Source: an uncultured Lachnospiraceae bacterium
GTDB taxonomy: Bacteria; Bacillota; Clostridia; Lachnospirales; Lachnospiraceae
Direction: 5' to 3'
NCBI GenBank assembly: GCA_947650005.1
Contig: CANSTU010000012.1
Coordinates: 1 to 58,327, forward strand
DNA length: 58,327 nucleotides
Shown here: positions 8,543 through 16,491 of the stretch, one piece after another
Numbering within the stretch: position 1 is the stretch's first letter
Layout of the letters: each line of letters begins with the position of its first letter
The notes under the pieces: generated by a model
What the model was told of the DNA's origin: nothing
What the model saw: the letters and a program-made list of their open reading frames with translations, nothing else
The model's database searches: none
Translations under genes and position numbers: made by a program

Positions 8543-11404
8543 TCATATGCTCGCTCTATTTTTTCGTTTCCCCTTTCCCTTTATCAGGAAAAGGCCGGTC
8601 ACAAGAAGGATCATGGAAAGCATCCATCCCGTGATATATTTTATGATGTATTGCTCCTCCGGCATTCCGTCTCCGCCAAACAGCAGGCCGCCGACTGCCA
8701 TGCCCACACAGACGAGCAAAAGTACAATTCCCGCCTTGCCCTGCTGCCAGAGACCTGTTGCCGCCGCATAAGATACCGCCATGAACAGATAGCCGACGGA
8801 TATCGCCGTTACATACAGGCCGCTGTCTCTTCCGATCGCATAGCCGTTTAACTCATTTATGCTATAGAACGCAACTCCGAACAGCCAAAGGGCAATGATA
8901 AATCCGATTCCCAGAAGGCTATTGATCAAAACCTTTCTTTGCATGTTTCCGTGTTGTTCTTCCAAAACGATTGTCGATACAAATAGGCTCAGGATTCCGA
9001 AGCACGCCAACGGCGTGTTTAAAGAAAATCCAAACAGGTTCAAAGCGCTGGAAAACGCGTGATAATATCTCAATGCATCCATTAAAAAGATTCCCGCCCC
9101 GAAGAGAATGGCCGCCATACCCAGGACTCCAAGGGACAGCGCCTCTTTGAGGAAAGCGGCCTCCGTTTTGTAGATCCGCAAATCCTTCCATCTAAGCCCG
9201 TCCTGCCCGCACGTACGGTTCCACAGAATCGCAAGAACCGCCGCGCCGAGACTTTCCAGACAGATAGAAGAGATACCGCTCCAGAGCCCTACAGCTTCCG
9301 CCGAATACAGTCTCTGAATGATAAGTACTCTGCTGCACAGAAAATAATTCCCCCCATGAACCGCCAAAAGAACCAGAAGCGGGATCTGGAATCTGCCTTT
9401 CATCCACAGAAAGGTGAAAAGGCAGGCACATGCAGACAGCGGGATCAGACTTACGAAGATCAGGCCGCACTGGAAAGCGCCGATACATCCAACACCTGCC
9501 AATGCCACTCCCATGATGAGAGAAAAGAAAAGCGCTGTATGTATCGCATCATGCAGTCCTTTCCTGCCGCCTTTGTGCGCATTTATCCCAAAACCGGCCG
9601 CACATCCGGCCCCGAGTCCCACAGCCAACAGGCTGTATAGCCTGAGAAAGATCAGGGCAGACGGGGATCGGCCGCTCTGGCTCAGATAATATCCAAATGT
9701 ACGATGTACCGTATACCACATGGACAAGAGCACCAGGCCGATATACATAGCCGCCGCATACTTTCCGAGTACGCCAACACCCGGCCCCTTCTTCCCGCTG
9801 TTATCCAGCGGTTGCGTTTTCACTGCCTGATCCGTTTTTTCCTTCTTTTGACCAACGATATCCTCTGGCGAAGCTTTCCGTTCTCCGTTTTCCTTTCCGG
9901 ACGGCTTTCCTCTTCTGTCCGCTCCCTTCGCAGGCGCTGCCTTTTGGACGGCTTTTAGGCATATTGTTTCCTGCCCAGATCCATCCAAATCAGCACAGGC
10001 GTCTGCAAATACCGTTTCCTGGCCAGATGTGTCTGCCCCCATCACATCGTCCGCACCCGCAAATACCGTCTCCTGGCCGGGCTCATCTCCTGCGAACACG
10101 GTTTCCTGATCCAAGCCGCCCGCTTCGGACATCGGCTCATAGCCGGAGCCTGCGAATACCGTTTCCTGGCCAGATGTGTCTGCCCCCATCACATCGTTTG
10201 CACCCGCAAACACCGTCTCCTGGCCAGGTTCATCTCCTGCGAACACGGTTTCCTGATCCAAGCCGCCCGCTTCGGGCATCGGCTCATAGCCGGAGCCTAC
10301 GAATACCGTTTCCCGCCTCTCATCGTCTGCTCCTAGCGAATCATCACCAAAAACCGCGTCCCCCATCTTCTGCCCGGCAGTATGATCCGCCGTTATCGGA
10401 TTCCACCCAGCAGCGCTTTCCGCCGAACCGCTGATCAGTACCCCTCCCTCTGGTTCGTCCTCCTCCCAGAAAAAATCCTCTGCTTCATTCGGATCCGTAA
10501 ATAAGCTTTCCAACGCCTTTTCCATATCTTTGATGTTCCGGAACCGCTTCCTCGGATCAAAGGCACAGGCCTGTAGAATCACGGCATGCAGATCCGAGGA
10601 ACCGTACTTAGGAACCGGTATCTCCTCTCCGCTTAACCTTCGCCGCAGCGCCTCATCGTTCTGGCTGTTGGTAGGCACTGCGGGAGGCAGCGGCAGGAAA
10701 GGAAGACGACGTTCGTTCAGAAGCCAGTACAACACAAGCCCCAAAGAGTACATATCCACAGAAGCATTGTAAGGCTTTCCCTGATAGATCTCCGGAGCCA
10801 TATAAGCGTAGGTCCCGGTCTTTGTTGCGCCAGTTGTATGTTCCATGGACCGGGCGATGCCAAAGTCGCCCAGCTTATAATCGCCAAATTCATTGACAAA
10901 AATGTTCTGAGGCTTGATATCCCTATGTACGATACCTTTCCTTCCGCACAGCTCCAGAGCCTTACAGATATCGATGCCCAGCTTTATCACTTCCGCCTCT
11001 TCCAGCCCATTCTTCTGGTTATAATGGTTCGGCAGAGACGTCAGAAGTTCCATGCGGATCAGAATATCCCATCCGTGTGTCCTTTCATTGGGGACGATCC
11101 TATGCTCCTCATAGCTAACAATATGGGAAGTCCCTTTGAACTGCGCCATCAGGGCAAATTCTTTCTCAATGTCGCTCATCTGATTTCGGAAAATGGAGGT
11201 AATGCTTTCATCATCATATCCGTCGTCCTTGTAAGACAGATAATCATCTTCCGAGGGTGGAATGGAGATTACCTTTAGTGCAGAGCGATAATCCCCCGCC
11301 ACATTCTCATCTATCTTGCGTACTTCGTATACCTTGCCGAATCCGCCTTTTCCCACCACCCGGACCGTTTCCCACCCGGGCCATATTTCCTTCATTTCAG
11401 GCAT
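8543..11404 (-). CDS. Membrane Ser/Thr protein kinase with ETVF-repeat linker
   Basis: 953 residues. Residues 1 to about 300 form a Hanks-type kinase: glycine loop GKGGFG (18-23), catalytic Lys44 in ALKVI, HRDIKPQN (160-167), DFGIA (180-184) and an APE motif, so it should be active. Residues of about 360-480 are an acidic linker holding seven copies of ETVF plus one degenerate ETIC, encoded in a 147-bp tandem repeat. From about residue 530 to the end there are ten or so hydrophobic helices, so the kinase is anchored by a multi-pass membrane domain. No PASTA repeats are present, unlike PknB/PrkC. The ETVF motifs are plausible autophosphorylation sites that FHA domains could read. The gene follows the vWA-FHA gene by 20 bases. 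Confidence 0.9.
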   Translation of the reverse strand: MPEMKEIWPGWETVRVVGKGGFGKVYEVRKIDENVAGDYRSALKVISIPPSEDDYLSYKDDGYDDESITSIFRNQMSDIEKEFALMAQFKGTSHIVSYEEHRIVPNERTHGWDILIRMELLTSLPNHYNQKNGLEEAEVIKLGIDICKALELCGRKGIVHRDIKPQNIFVNEFGDYKLGDFGIARSMEHTTGATKTGTYAYMAPEIYQGKPYNASVDMYSLGLVLYWLLNERRLPFLPLPPAVPTNSQNDEALRRRLSGEEIPVPKYGSSDLHAVILQACAFDPRKRFRNIKDMEKALESLFTDPNEAEDFFWEEDEPEGGVLISGSAESAAGWNPITADHTAGQKMGDAVFGDDSLGADDERRETVFVGSGYEPMPEAGGLDQETVFAGDEPGQETVFAGANDVMGADTSGQETVFAGSGYEPMSEAGGLDQETVFAGDEPGQETVFAGADDVMGADTSGQETVFADACADLDGSGQETICLKAVQKAAPAKGADRRGKPSGKENGERKASPEDIVGQKKEKTDQAVKTQPLDNSGKKGPGVGVLGKYAAAMYIGLVLLSMWYTVHRTFGYYLSQSGRSPSALIFLRLYSLLAVGLGAGCAAGFGINAHKGGRKGLHDAIHTALFFSLIMGVALAGVGCIGAFQCGLIFVSLIPLSACACLFTFLWMKGRFQIPLLVLLAVHGGNYFLCSRVLIIQRLYSAEAVGLWSGISSICLESLGAAVLAILWNRTCGQDGLRWKDLRIYKTEAAFLKEALSLGVLGMAAILFGAGIFLMDALRYYHAFSSALNLFGFSLNTPLACFGILSLFVSTIVLEEQHGNMQRKVLINSLLGIGFIIALWLFGVAFYSINELNGYAIGRDSGLYVTAISVGYLFMAVSYAAATGLWQQGKAGIVLLLVCVGMAVGGLLFGGDGMPEEQYIIKYITGWMLSMILLVTGLFLIKGKGKRKNRASI
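9958..10316 (-). repeat. 147-bp in-frame repeat coding the ETVF array
   Basis: Inside the kinase gene, about two full 147-bp units plus partial flanks (for example, matching segments begin at 10084 and 10231). One unit encodes 49 residues with three QETVFAG motifs separated by Gly/Asp-rich spacers. Copy number could vary by slippage or recombination without breaking the frame. Confidence 0.85.
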
Positions 11405-11424
11405 AACTATCCCCTCCCATCTCT

Positions 11425-12981
11425 CTATCTCTTTCCTTCTACAGAATGCAACCTGTATCTAGTATGTCCGATCTTTAAGACATCGCCTTCCCGCAATTCC
11501 ATCGCACCCCGGTCCCGGATCGACGTCCCGTTTAAAAGCGTCCCGTTCGTGGACTGCAGATCCTCCAGCATAATCTTCCCTCGCACGCTGCTGATTTTGC
11601 AGTGTGTGCCGGATATGGTCCGATCATTTTTATCCAGAACAACATCCGCGTTTTGATTCCTGCCAAGCGTTATCTCACGGCCCTCTTCCAGCAGCAATGG
11701 ATATACGGCATCGGAGTCGTCCACTGCCCTCAGCTCCATCCGCATTCCGCCTTCCAGCACCGTCGCCTCGTCGTCATCTTTTATTACCGTCGCTTCCTCA
11801 TCGTCTTCCCCGGCACGCCTACTGGGGGACATGACTCCGGTTTTCTCATCCGTCGCCACGGACTGGGAGGAAGCTGCATTCCAGTACCCTTTCCTATTTC
11901 TTCGTTTCAACCGAAACGCCAAAAAGACGGCGCATATCAGAAAGAGCACTGCTCCTACAGCCGGAAGAAAATGCACTACACCGCCTTGTGCAGGCTCTGA
12001 AACGAAGGCCCCTGAAGGTATCTCTTCCGAAACTACGGTTTCCGAACCCAGCGTTTCGTCTGCCGCTTCCTCCGTCTCCTCTTCCGTCTCCCGGACAGGA
12101 AGATCCTCGGCATATAACTCCATCGTATCTTCCAGCACCGTATCCTCATCGGCCTCATAGGCCACCCTAAGAAGCAGGAGATCCTTTCCGGAGGGCATCT
12201 CTCCTATCCTTGCCGAGACCACTGTCCCGCCCTTGAGAGAACGCATCATGGAATCCCCTGCCTCCCCTGCGGTCCGTTCCTCCAGCATCGGCGCATAATA
12301 CTGCCCTCCCACGGAAAGGCGGGAAAAACTGCCCAGAAGTTTTGCGTACTCCAGCTGTTCTTCACTCTGCGTCCTGCGCAGCGTAGCCATCGTGTATACA
12401 GGGATCTTGGCATCCATGACTGCCTGCTTTGCTTCCTGTTCCGTGATCCCGCTTACCTGTTCATCGTCCCCGTCTGACAAGATCAGCAGACATCTTTTCG
12501 TATGTACTTTCCTGTCTGTCTGAAGGATGCGGATGCTGTCTGCAATCCCCTGATACAGATTGGTATCCTCCTTGCCGGATTCCAGAGCGTTGATAGCGTT
12601 ATCCAACTCCTCTCCCGCCTGCAGGAAACCGCTGCTTTGGGTTTCGTTTCCCATGGTGCAGATCACCATGTTATCGTTTCCCGTCATGGAAGAGCGGATG
12701 GCCAGAAGCATTTCTTTCACCTGTTCCATCTGTTCTTCCTTCATGGATCCAGATACATCCACCAGACAGTAAACGGTTACGGGAAGCTTCTCCGCCTCCA
12801 CAGTGGATACATCCGTAACCTCCAGGGTTTCCCCACCGAGGGATATTTTAAAATCTTCCGGATCGTGCTCTCCTTCCGCTTTTCCCAGATCGGGCAGCAA
12901 AATATCTATTTCATCCTCATGAATCTCATAATTTTCAAGGAATCTTGAAAATCCGATTCCCTGTGTCCCATTTTCCATCAT
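11425..12981 (-). CDS. vWA-domain membrane protein with C-terminal FHA domain
   Basis: 518 residues. A von Willebrand A domain (about 65-235) carries the metal site DVSGSM (Asp75, Ser77, Ser79) and the second-site LILSDGDD. A single membrane helix follows near 343-363 (VGAVLFLICAVFLAF), with basic residues after it (RLKRRNRK). Next come an acidic linker with EEATVIKDDDEATVLEG and an FHA domain (about 430-510) with LGR, SGTHC and STNGT, so the phosphothreonine pocket looks intact. The charge pattern puts FHA inside and vWA outside, yet no signal peptide precedes the vWA domain. The start overlaps the upstream stop. It is probably an adhesion or assembly protein regulated by the neighbouring kinase, though its role is not known. 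Confidence 0.88.
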   Translation of the reverse strand: MMENGTQGIGFSRFLENYEIHEDEIDILLPDLGKAEGEHDPEDFKISLGGETLEVTDVSTVEAEKLPVTVYCLVDVSGSMKEEQMEQVKEMLLAIRSSMTGNDNMVICTMGNETQSSGFLQAGEELDNAINALESGKEDTNLYQGIADSIRILQTDRKVHTKRCLLILSDGDDEQVSGITEQEAKQAVMDAKIPVYTMATLRRTQSEEQLEYAKLLGSFSRLSVGGQYYAPMLEERTAGEAGDSMMRSLKGGTVVSARIGEMPSGKDLLLLRVAYEADEDTVLEDTMELYAEDLPVRETEEETEEAADETLGSETVVSEEIPSGAFVSEPAQGGVVHFLPAVGAVLFLICAVFLAFRLKRRNRKGYWNAASSQSVATDEKTGVMSPSRRAGEDDEEATVIKDDDEATVLEGGMRMELRAVDDSDAVYPLLLEEGREITLGRNQNADVVLDKNDRTISGTHCKISSVRGKIMLEDLQSTNGTLLNGTSIRDRGAMELREGDVLKIGHTRYRLHSVEGKR

Positions 12982-13505
12982 GAATCGATACTATCCTCCA
13001 TCACGCATACGGAAAGCCCTGTATACCTACCAAGGTTTCTTCGGATCTCCGGTTGCGCTTCCTCGTCCAAAACGTACATAAAGGTCTGTACCCTGTCTTT
13101 TTCACGTCCGCCATTCGTCACAAATCGATAACAGCGAAGCGCCTCGCCGTATTCAATGCTTTCCATCTGTCTGTATATAAGTACAGTCGCCTTTTCGGCT
13201 CCCGTCCCTTTCGCATTTCTTCTCCGGTAACGGATCGTCAGCCGGTCTTCTCCAAATTCAATCTCTCCGTCCGCATAAGTGTACTGTGGCGTCGCTTTTC
13301 CGCCCATATTCCCTCTCCATATCAAAAAGACAGAGAACAAGATCCCGCCAAAATCCGCCATCCGCAGATCATTTACTATGATCTTTATAATCACGATACA
13401 TAGAATCATTCCCCCCGCCAGAAGGAAAAGGGCCCGACCAAGTCGGCCCGTTCGTTCGTTCCCTGTAAATACTTTGCTTTTGAATTCAATTTTCAATTTT
13501 ATTCC
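12978..13505 (-). CDS. Small membrane protein of T7SS locus, unknown function
   Basis: About 175 residues. Two adjacent hydrophobic helices near the N-terminus (ALFLLAGGMILCIVIIKIIV and ADFGGILFSVFLIW) are followed by a soluble beta-rich C-terminal domain (from about residue 70) that could be PH-like. I do not recognise a named family. It resembles in layout the protein encoded at 16479, with two helices and then a domain of similar kind. The start is uncertain. The ATG at 13505 lies in the leader repeat without a good ribosome site, and a TTG at 13493 has GGGA upstream. It overlaps the vWA-FHA gene by 4 bases, so co-translation is likely. Confidence 0.65.
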   Translation of the reverse strand, partial: GIKLKIEFKSKVFTGNERTGRLGRALFLLAGGMILCIVIIKIIVNDLRMADFGGILFSVFLIWRGNMGGKATPQYTYADGEIEFGEDRLTIRYRRRNAKGTGAEKATVLIYRQMESIEYGEALRCYRFVTNGGREKDRVQTFMYVLDEEAQPEIRRNLGRYTGLSVCVMEDSIDS

Positions 13506-13775
13506 CATCTGCGTGCTTGGCACGCATCCAAATCAGAAGATTGAAACGTTGTTTCAATTTTATTCCCGTCTGCGTGCTCGGCACGCATCTAAATCAGAAG
13601 ATTGAAACGTTGTTTCAATTTTATTCCCATCCGCGTGCTTGGCACGCATCCAAATCAGAAGATTGAAACGTTGTTTCAATTTTATTCCCATCTGCGTGCT
13701 TAGCACGCATCCAAATCAGAAGATTGAAACGTTGTTTCAATCTTATCCCCATCCACGTGCTCGGCACGCACTCAG
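13485..13775 (-). repeat. Five tandem hairpin-SD leader units, 61 bp period
   Basis: Five copies of a 61-base unit. Each contains the hairpin GCGTGC-CAA-GCACGC, the segment GATGGGAATAAAATTG, a second hairpin TTGAAAC-AAC-GTTTCAA and a CTTCTGATTT box (minus strand). Copies differ by only a few bases, and the outermost copy is the most diverged. There are no unique spacers, so this is not a CRISPR array. It overlaps the start of the gene at 13505, whose first codons lie in the repeat. Confidence 0.85.
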
Positions 13776-13825
13776 ATCGATAAGCCAAAATAATGTTCCA
13801 ATTTTGCCATCTTACTTAACCGTTC

Positions 13826-13857
13826 AAAGGCATACCAGCATGAGCCGGTATGCCTTT
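13826..13857 (-). terminator. Hairpin after WXG100 gene (terminator or mRNA end)
   Basis: Perfect inverted repeat AAAGGCATACC / GGTATGCCTTT with a 10-base loop, 9 bases past the WXG100 stop. Only a short T run follows the stem, so it may act as a partial terminator or a 3'-end stabiliser separating the abundant WXG100 messages from the downstream genes. Confidence 0.6.
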
Positions 13858-13865
13858 GGCGCATA

Positions 13866-14165
13866 TTAACCTTTAAATGCGTTTGCAATTTCTTCATCCG
13901 CACTCTCAAGGGCGTCTGCCGCTCCGCGCAGCTGAGCAGCGATTCCTTCCAGGATGCTGGGGAAATCGTCTTTCAGAAGCGGCAGCATATCACTGGTAAA
14001 CCCTTCAATGAATGTACTCTGTGCTGCACCTTCCCAGTTATCCGCCACTTCTTCCACCTTAGCCTGCACACTATTGACCTTTTCGTTGATCTCCTCGCGG
14101 CTGGTGTCCAGAAAAGCAGCAGCATCCCGCAACTCTTCCGGTGTCATAGCTATTCTTCCTGCCAT
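13866..14165 (-). CDS. WXG100-family T7SS substrate
   Basis: 99 residues, the standard size for WXG100 (EsxA-like) proteins: two helices joined by a turn bearing the WEG motif (NWEGAAQ, near residue 43). It ends in a short tail (EEIANAFKG). Such proteins form helical hairpin dimers and are exported by EssC. The start ATG has a strong AAGGAGG site. It lies about 75 bases downstream of a second WXG gene and is followed by a stable hairpin, an arrangement that fits high expression. No classical YxxxD/E export signal is obvious at the tail. Confidence 0.93.
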   Translation of the reverse strand: MAGRIAMTPEELRDAAAFLDTSREEINEKVNSVQAKVEEVADNWEGAAQSTFIEGFTSDMLPLLKDDFPSILEGIAAQLRGAADALESADEEIANAFKG

Positions 14166-14241
14166 GCTTTTTTCCTCCTTAAAAATGTATTATTCAACGG
14201 AACGTCCCGTTTGGGGAGATCCCGTTTGAATCAAATATAAT

Positions 14242-14547
14242 CTACATTGTCAGCTTCAGTCTCTCCGCCTCTTCGACTATGGGCCTGTAGCTCGCTCTGG
14301 CATCGCTCAGATGATCGCACATGCGGAGCATAACCGCTTTTCGATCCTCGATGCCTTCCACCCAGCTCGTTTCATACTGTCTGTTAAAGCTGCTGCTTCC
14401 ATCTCCGCTCCAACCGGTTTCTTTGAGCATTTCTTCCATCGCGCTCTGCAACGCTTTCTGGATATCGGTCAGATCATCCACTGCTGACCGAAGCTTCGTC
14501 TCCGCCGCCTCCATAGCCTCCAGATTAATGGTCAGTTTATTTGCCAT
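14242..14547 (-). CDS. WXG100-family protein with WSG turn
   Basis: 101 residues. A helical hairpin protein with the turn TGWSGDGSSSF (W-S-G) near residue 46. It is probably the partner of the WXG protein encoded just downstream, by analogy with EsxA/EsxB-type pairs. The start is placed at 14547, after the in-frame MRGK that merely translates the GCGAGGAAA ribosome site of the leader repeat. It follows the TPR gene by about 50 bases. Confidence 0.9.
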   Translation of the reverse strand: MANKLTINLEAMEAAETKLRSAVDDLTDIQKALQSAMEEMLKETGWSGDGSSSFNRQYETSWVEGIEDRKAVMLRMCDHLSDARASYRPIVEEAERLKLTM

Positions 14548-14590
14548 TTTTCCTCGCATTCTGCCGCCGTAAACGGCCCTAAATCAGGGG
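14548..14590 (-). repeat. Hairpin-SD leader before WXG100 gene
   Basis: Minus strand: box CCCCTGATTT (14581-14590), hairpin GCCGT-TT-ACGGC (14566-14577), then GGCAGAATGCGAGGAAAA and the ATG. Same layout as at 3024, with a different stem that still pairs. Confidence 0.75.
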
Positions 14591-14596
14591 GACTCC

Positions 14597-15910
14597 TTAT
14601 AATACGGCCATGATATCGTTCATGTATCCGCCGAATTCGCCGATCTTCTTTTTCTCTTCCTCAAATTCCTCCATGCGCCCCATATCCTTTAATACGACGG
14701 CTTTCACACTGTGGAGCTCCGGCGCATCCGGCGCGAACTCCAGCACGTAGTCGATCAAATCCAAAGCCTTCTCATTCTCACCCAGACGGTTGTACGCCAG
14801 AGCCCGGATCATATTGGCTTCCATGGCCGAAGGATCCTCCAGAACGGCCGCACGGCATCTCTTCACCGTCGCATCAAAGGCCTCTTTTGCCTCATCCGCA
14901 CGGCCCAGGTTCTTCAGCGCCTCCCCATAATAGAACTGCGCAATATTGACATAGGTGCTGCTTTCGGCCAGCCCCATCAATTCCTTTGCAATCGGAACAG
15001 CTTTCTCATACTGCCTTCCCGTCATATATACGCTCATGAGCAGATAACAGACTTCCTCATCCGGGCAGCCGTCCACCCGGCATTCTCTATAGGCCTGTTC
15101 CAGAAGGCCTGAAGCTTTCTCGTAATTATCCTGGATTCCGGCAATCCGAACTTCTTCTAAAAGGATCTCCCGCTTCCATTCCTCTCCGGTATTTTTTTCT
15201 TCCAATTCCTTCAGAAGGGCCGCGGCTTCCTCAAGCTTCTCCTCCTGGATCAGGATACGCGCCCGATCCACCTGGAATCCCGTCTCCTCGGGAAACAGTT
15301 CCATCCCTTTTTTCAAAACCGCCTCCGCTTCCCCATAGCGCCCCAATTCACTGAGCAGGCGGCACTGAAAATGATATCCCTCAAAATAGTCTGGGCAATC
15401 CTTCACCATAACGCCAAACGCTTCCACCGCCTCGTCCCTGCGTCCATCCCGGATCAGAAGGTTCCCCTTCTGAAGATGTACATCCGCCCTTGCCGGATCC
15501 ATCCCCAGCGCCTTGTTATAACTCCTGAGCGCCATATTGGTATTTCCCTGCTCCTCATACATCATTCCCTGCGTAAAAAAGAGCTGTGAATTCTCATATC
15601 CATCCGCCTGCGCCGTATCCAGATATCGGCATGCCTGTGTCAGGTCGCCTTTCAGCCCCGCCACACAGCCCAGATGAAAATACGCTTCCCCGCATTTTTT
15701 GTCCACCAGCAGAGCCTTCTTTAAAATCTTCTCCGCTGCGTCCAGCTGATCCTGATTGGCATAGATGATCCCCATGTTAATATATAGTTCCACATGGTGA
15801 GGATCCTCCTTCTCTGCCTTCTGAAAATACTCCAGGGCCTTTTCCATCTTCCCTGCCGCAAGCAGCGTCTCTCCCCTCGTAAAATACTCCTGATAATTTT
15901 CCTGATCCAT
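14597..15910 (-). CDS. Tetratricopeptide-repeat protein of T7SS locus
   Basis: About 437 residues made almost wholly of TPR-like helical pairs, starting MDQENYQEYFTRG and running to the C-terminus (for example ALEYFQKAEKEDPHHVELYI and ALRSYNKALGMDPARADVHL). There is no signal peptide or membrane helix, so it should be cytosolic. I place the start at 15910. The upstream in-frame stretch translates repeat DNA, and an AAAGGCAGG site precedes this ATG at a rather long distance. TPR proteins usually scaffold or chaperone; here it may present WXG or effector proteins to the export ATPase, which is inference from position. It lies between the coiled-coil and WXG genes. Confidence 0.85.
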   Translation of the reverse strand: MDQENYQEYFTRGETLLAAGKMEKALEYFQKAEKEDPHHVELYINMGIIYANQDQLDAAEKILKKALLVDKKCGEAYFHLGCVAGLKGDLTQACRYLDTAQADGYENSQLFFTQGMMYEEQGNTNMALRSYNKALGMDPARADVHLQKGNLLIRDGRRDEAVEAFGVMVKDCPDYFEGYHFQCRLLSELGRYGEAEAVLKKGMELFPEETGFQVDRARILIQEEKLEEAAALLKELEEKNTGEEWKREILLEEVRIAGIQDNYEKASGLLEQAYRECRVDGCPDEEVCYLLMSVYMTGRQYEKAVPIAKELMGLAESSTYVNIAQFYYGEALKNLGRADEAKEAFDATVKRCRAAVLEDPSAMEANMIRALAYNRLGENEKALDLIDYVLEFAPDAPELHSVKAVVLKDMGRMEEFEEEKKKIGEFGGYMNDIMAVL

Positions 15911-15919
15911 AAAAATAAA

Positions 15920-16005
15920 CCTGCCTTTCCGTGACCTGCACTCTTTCTGATATGCCTGCAAAAGCCGCTTTGCAGGAAGACTGGCCTGCAGGCACAAATC
16001 TCCTT
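15920..16005 (-). repeat. Intergenic hairpin element shared with 55126-55176
   Basis: The minus strand reads TTTGTGCCTG..., a CCTGCAAA...TTTGCAGG hairpin, then GCAGGTCACGGAAAGGCAGG ahead of the TPR gene. The trmK leader has a closely matching TTTGTGCCTG and GCAGGTTACGGAAGGGCA. A further hairpin-plus-purine leader type. Confidence 0.55.
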
Positions 16006-16011
16006 CACTTA

Positions 16012-16491
16012 CTATAAATTCAGCTTCTCTTCCAACTGCTTCTTAAGGATCTCGCGTTTCAAGCTGGAGATCTCCGATTTAATCCGGCTGATCTCCCTCT
16101 TGCATTGAGCGATTTCCCGCTCACGTTCATCATAATAGGCCTGCAACCGAGAGATCTCCGTAGAAAGCTCGCTGATGGACCGGCTCAGGTCGCCGTCGCC
16201 CTCCGGCTCCCTTTCCTGATTTGCAGACACCGTCCCGTCCAGGTTTCTGGCCGTTTGATTCCCCTGGATCCCTTTATAGGCCCCGTCCACCATGTGATCG
16301 GCATTCTTATTGACGCTTCTGGCATTGCCGTCAAAATCCTTTTCCAGATCCTTTTTCAGATCCTTCACTTTATTCTGCCTCTTTCGTGCCTTATCCCGGT
16401 TCTCCGTCGCCTTCTTTTTCCGGTTTTCCCAGTCTTTCAGACTTTTTTCAAGCGATCTTAACCGGCTTTTTAACTCGCTCAAACTCGCCAC
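16012..16491 (-). CDS. Coiled-coil protein, DUF5082/YwqH-like
   Basis: About 159 residues with charged heptad-like helices at both ends (LSELKSRLRSLEKSLKDWEN near the start; REIAQCKREISRIKSEISSL near the end) and a polar middle. The size and helical layout resemble YwqH-type DUF5082 proteins that accompany LXG effectors of T7SS; I hold that assignment loosely. The start is taken as GTG at 16491, with AAGGAGG 7 bases upstream. It overlaps the end of the upstream membrane-protein gene by 13 bases, so translation is probably coupled. It could be an export partner (Lap-like) of the candidate effector. Confidence 0.7.
   Translation of the reverse strand: MASLSELKSRLRSLEKSLKDWENRKKKATENRDKARKRQNKVKDLKKDLEKDFDGNARSVNKNADHMVDGAYKGIQGNQTARNLDGTVSANQEREPEGDGDLSRSISELSTEISRLQAYYDEREREIAQCKREISRIKSEISSLKREILKKQLEEKLNL

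Noticed and set aside
9964-10434. Pro/His/Ser-rich plus-strand frame with internal repeats
   Set aside because: It is the complement of the kinase linker repeat; the kinase frame continues through it with intact domains on both sides.
8543-11404. PknB/PrkC-type kinase with PASTA repeats
   Set aside because: No PASTA motifs; the C-terminal half is a multi-pass membrane domain.
13485-13775. Regular 61-bp repeats that could suggest a CRISPR array
   Set aside because: Whole units repeat, no unique spacers exist and no cas genes are near. They are tandem leader elements.
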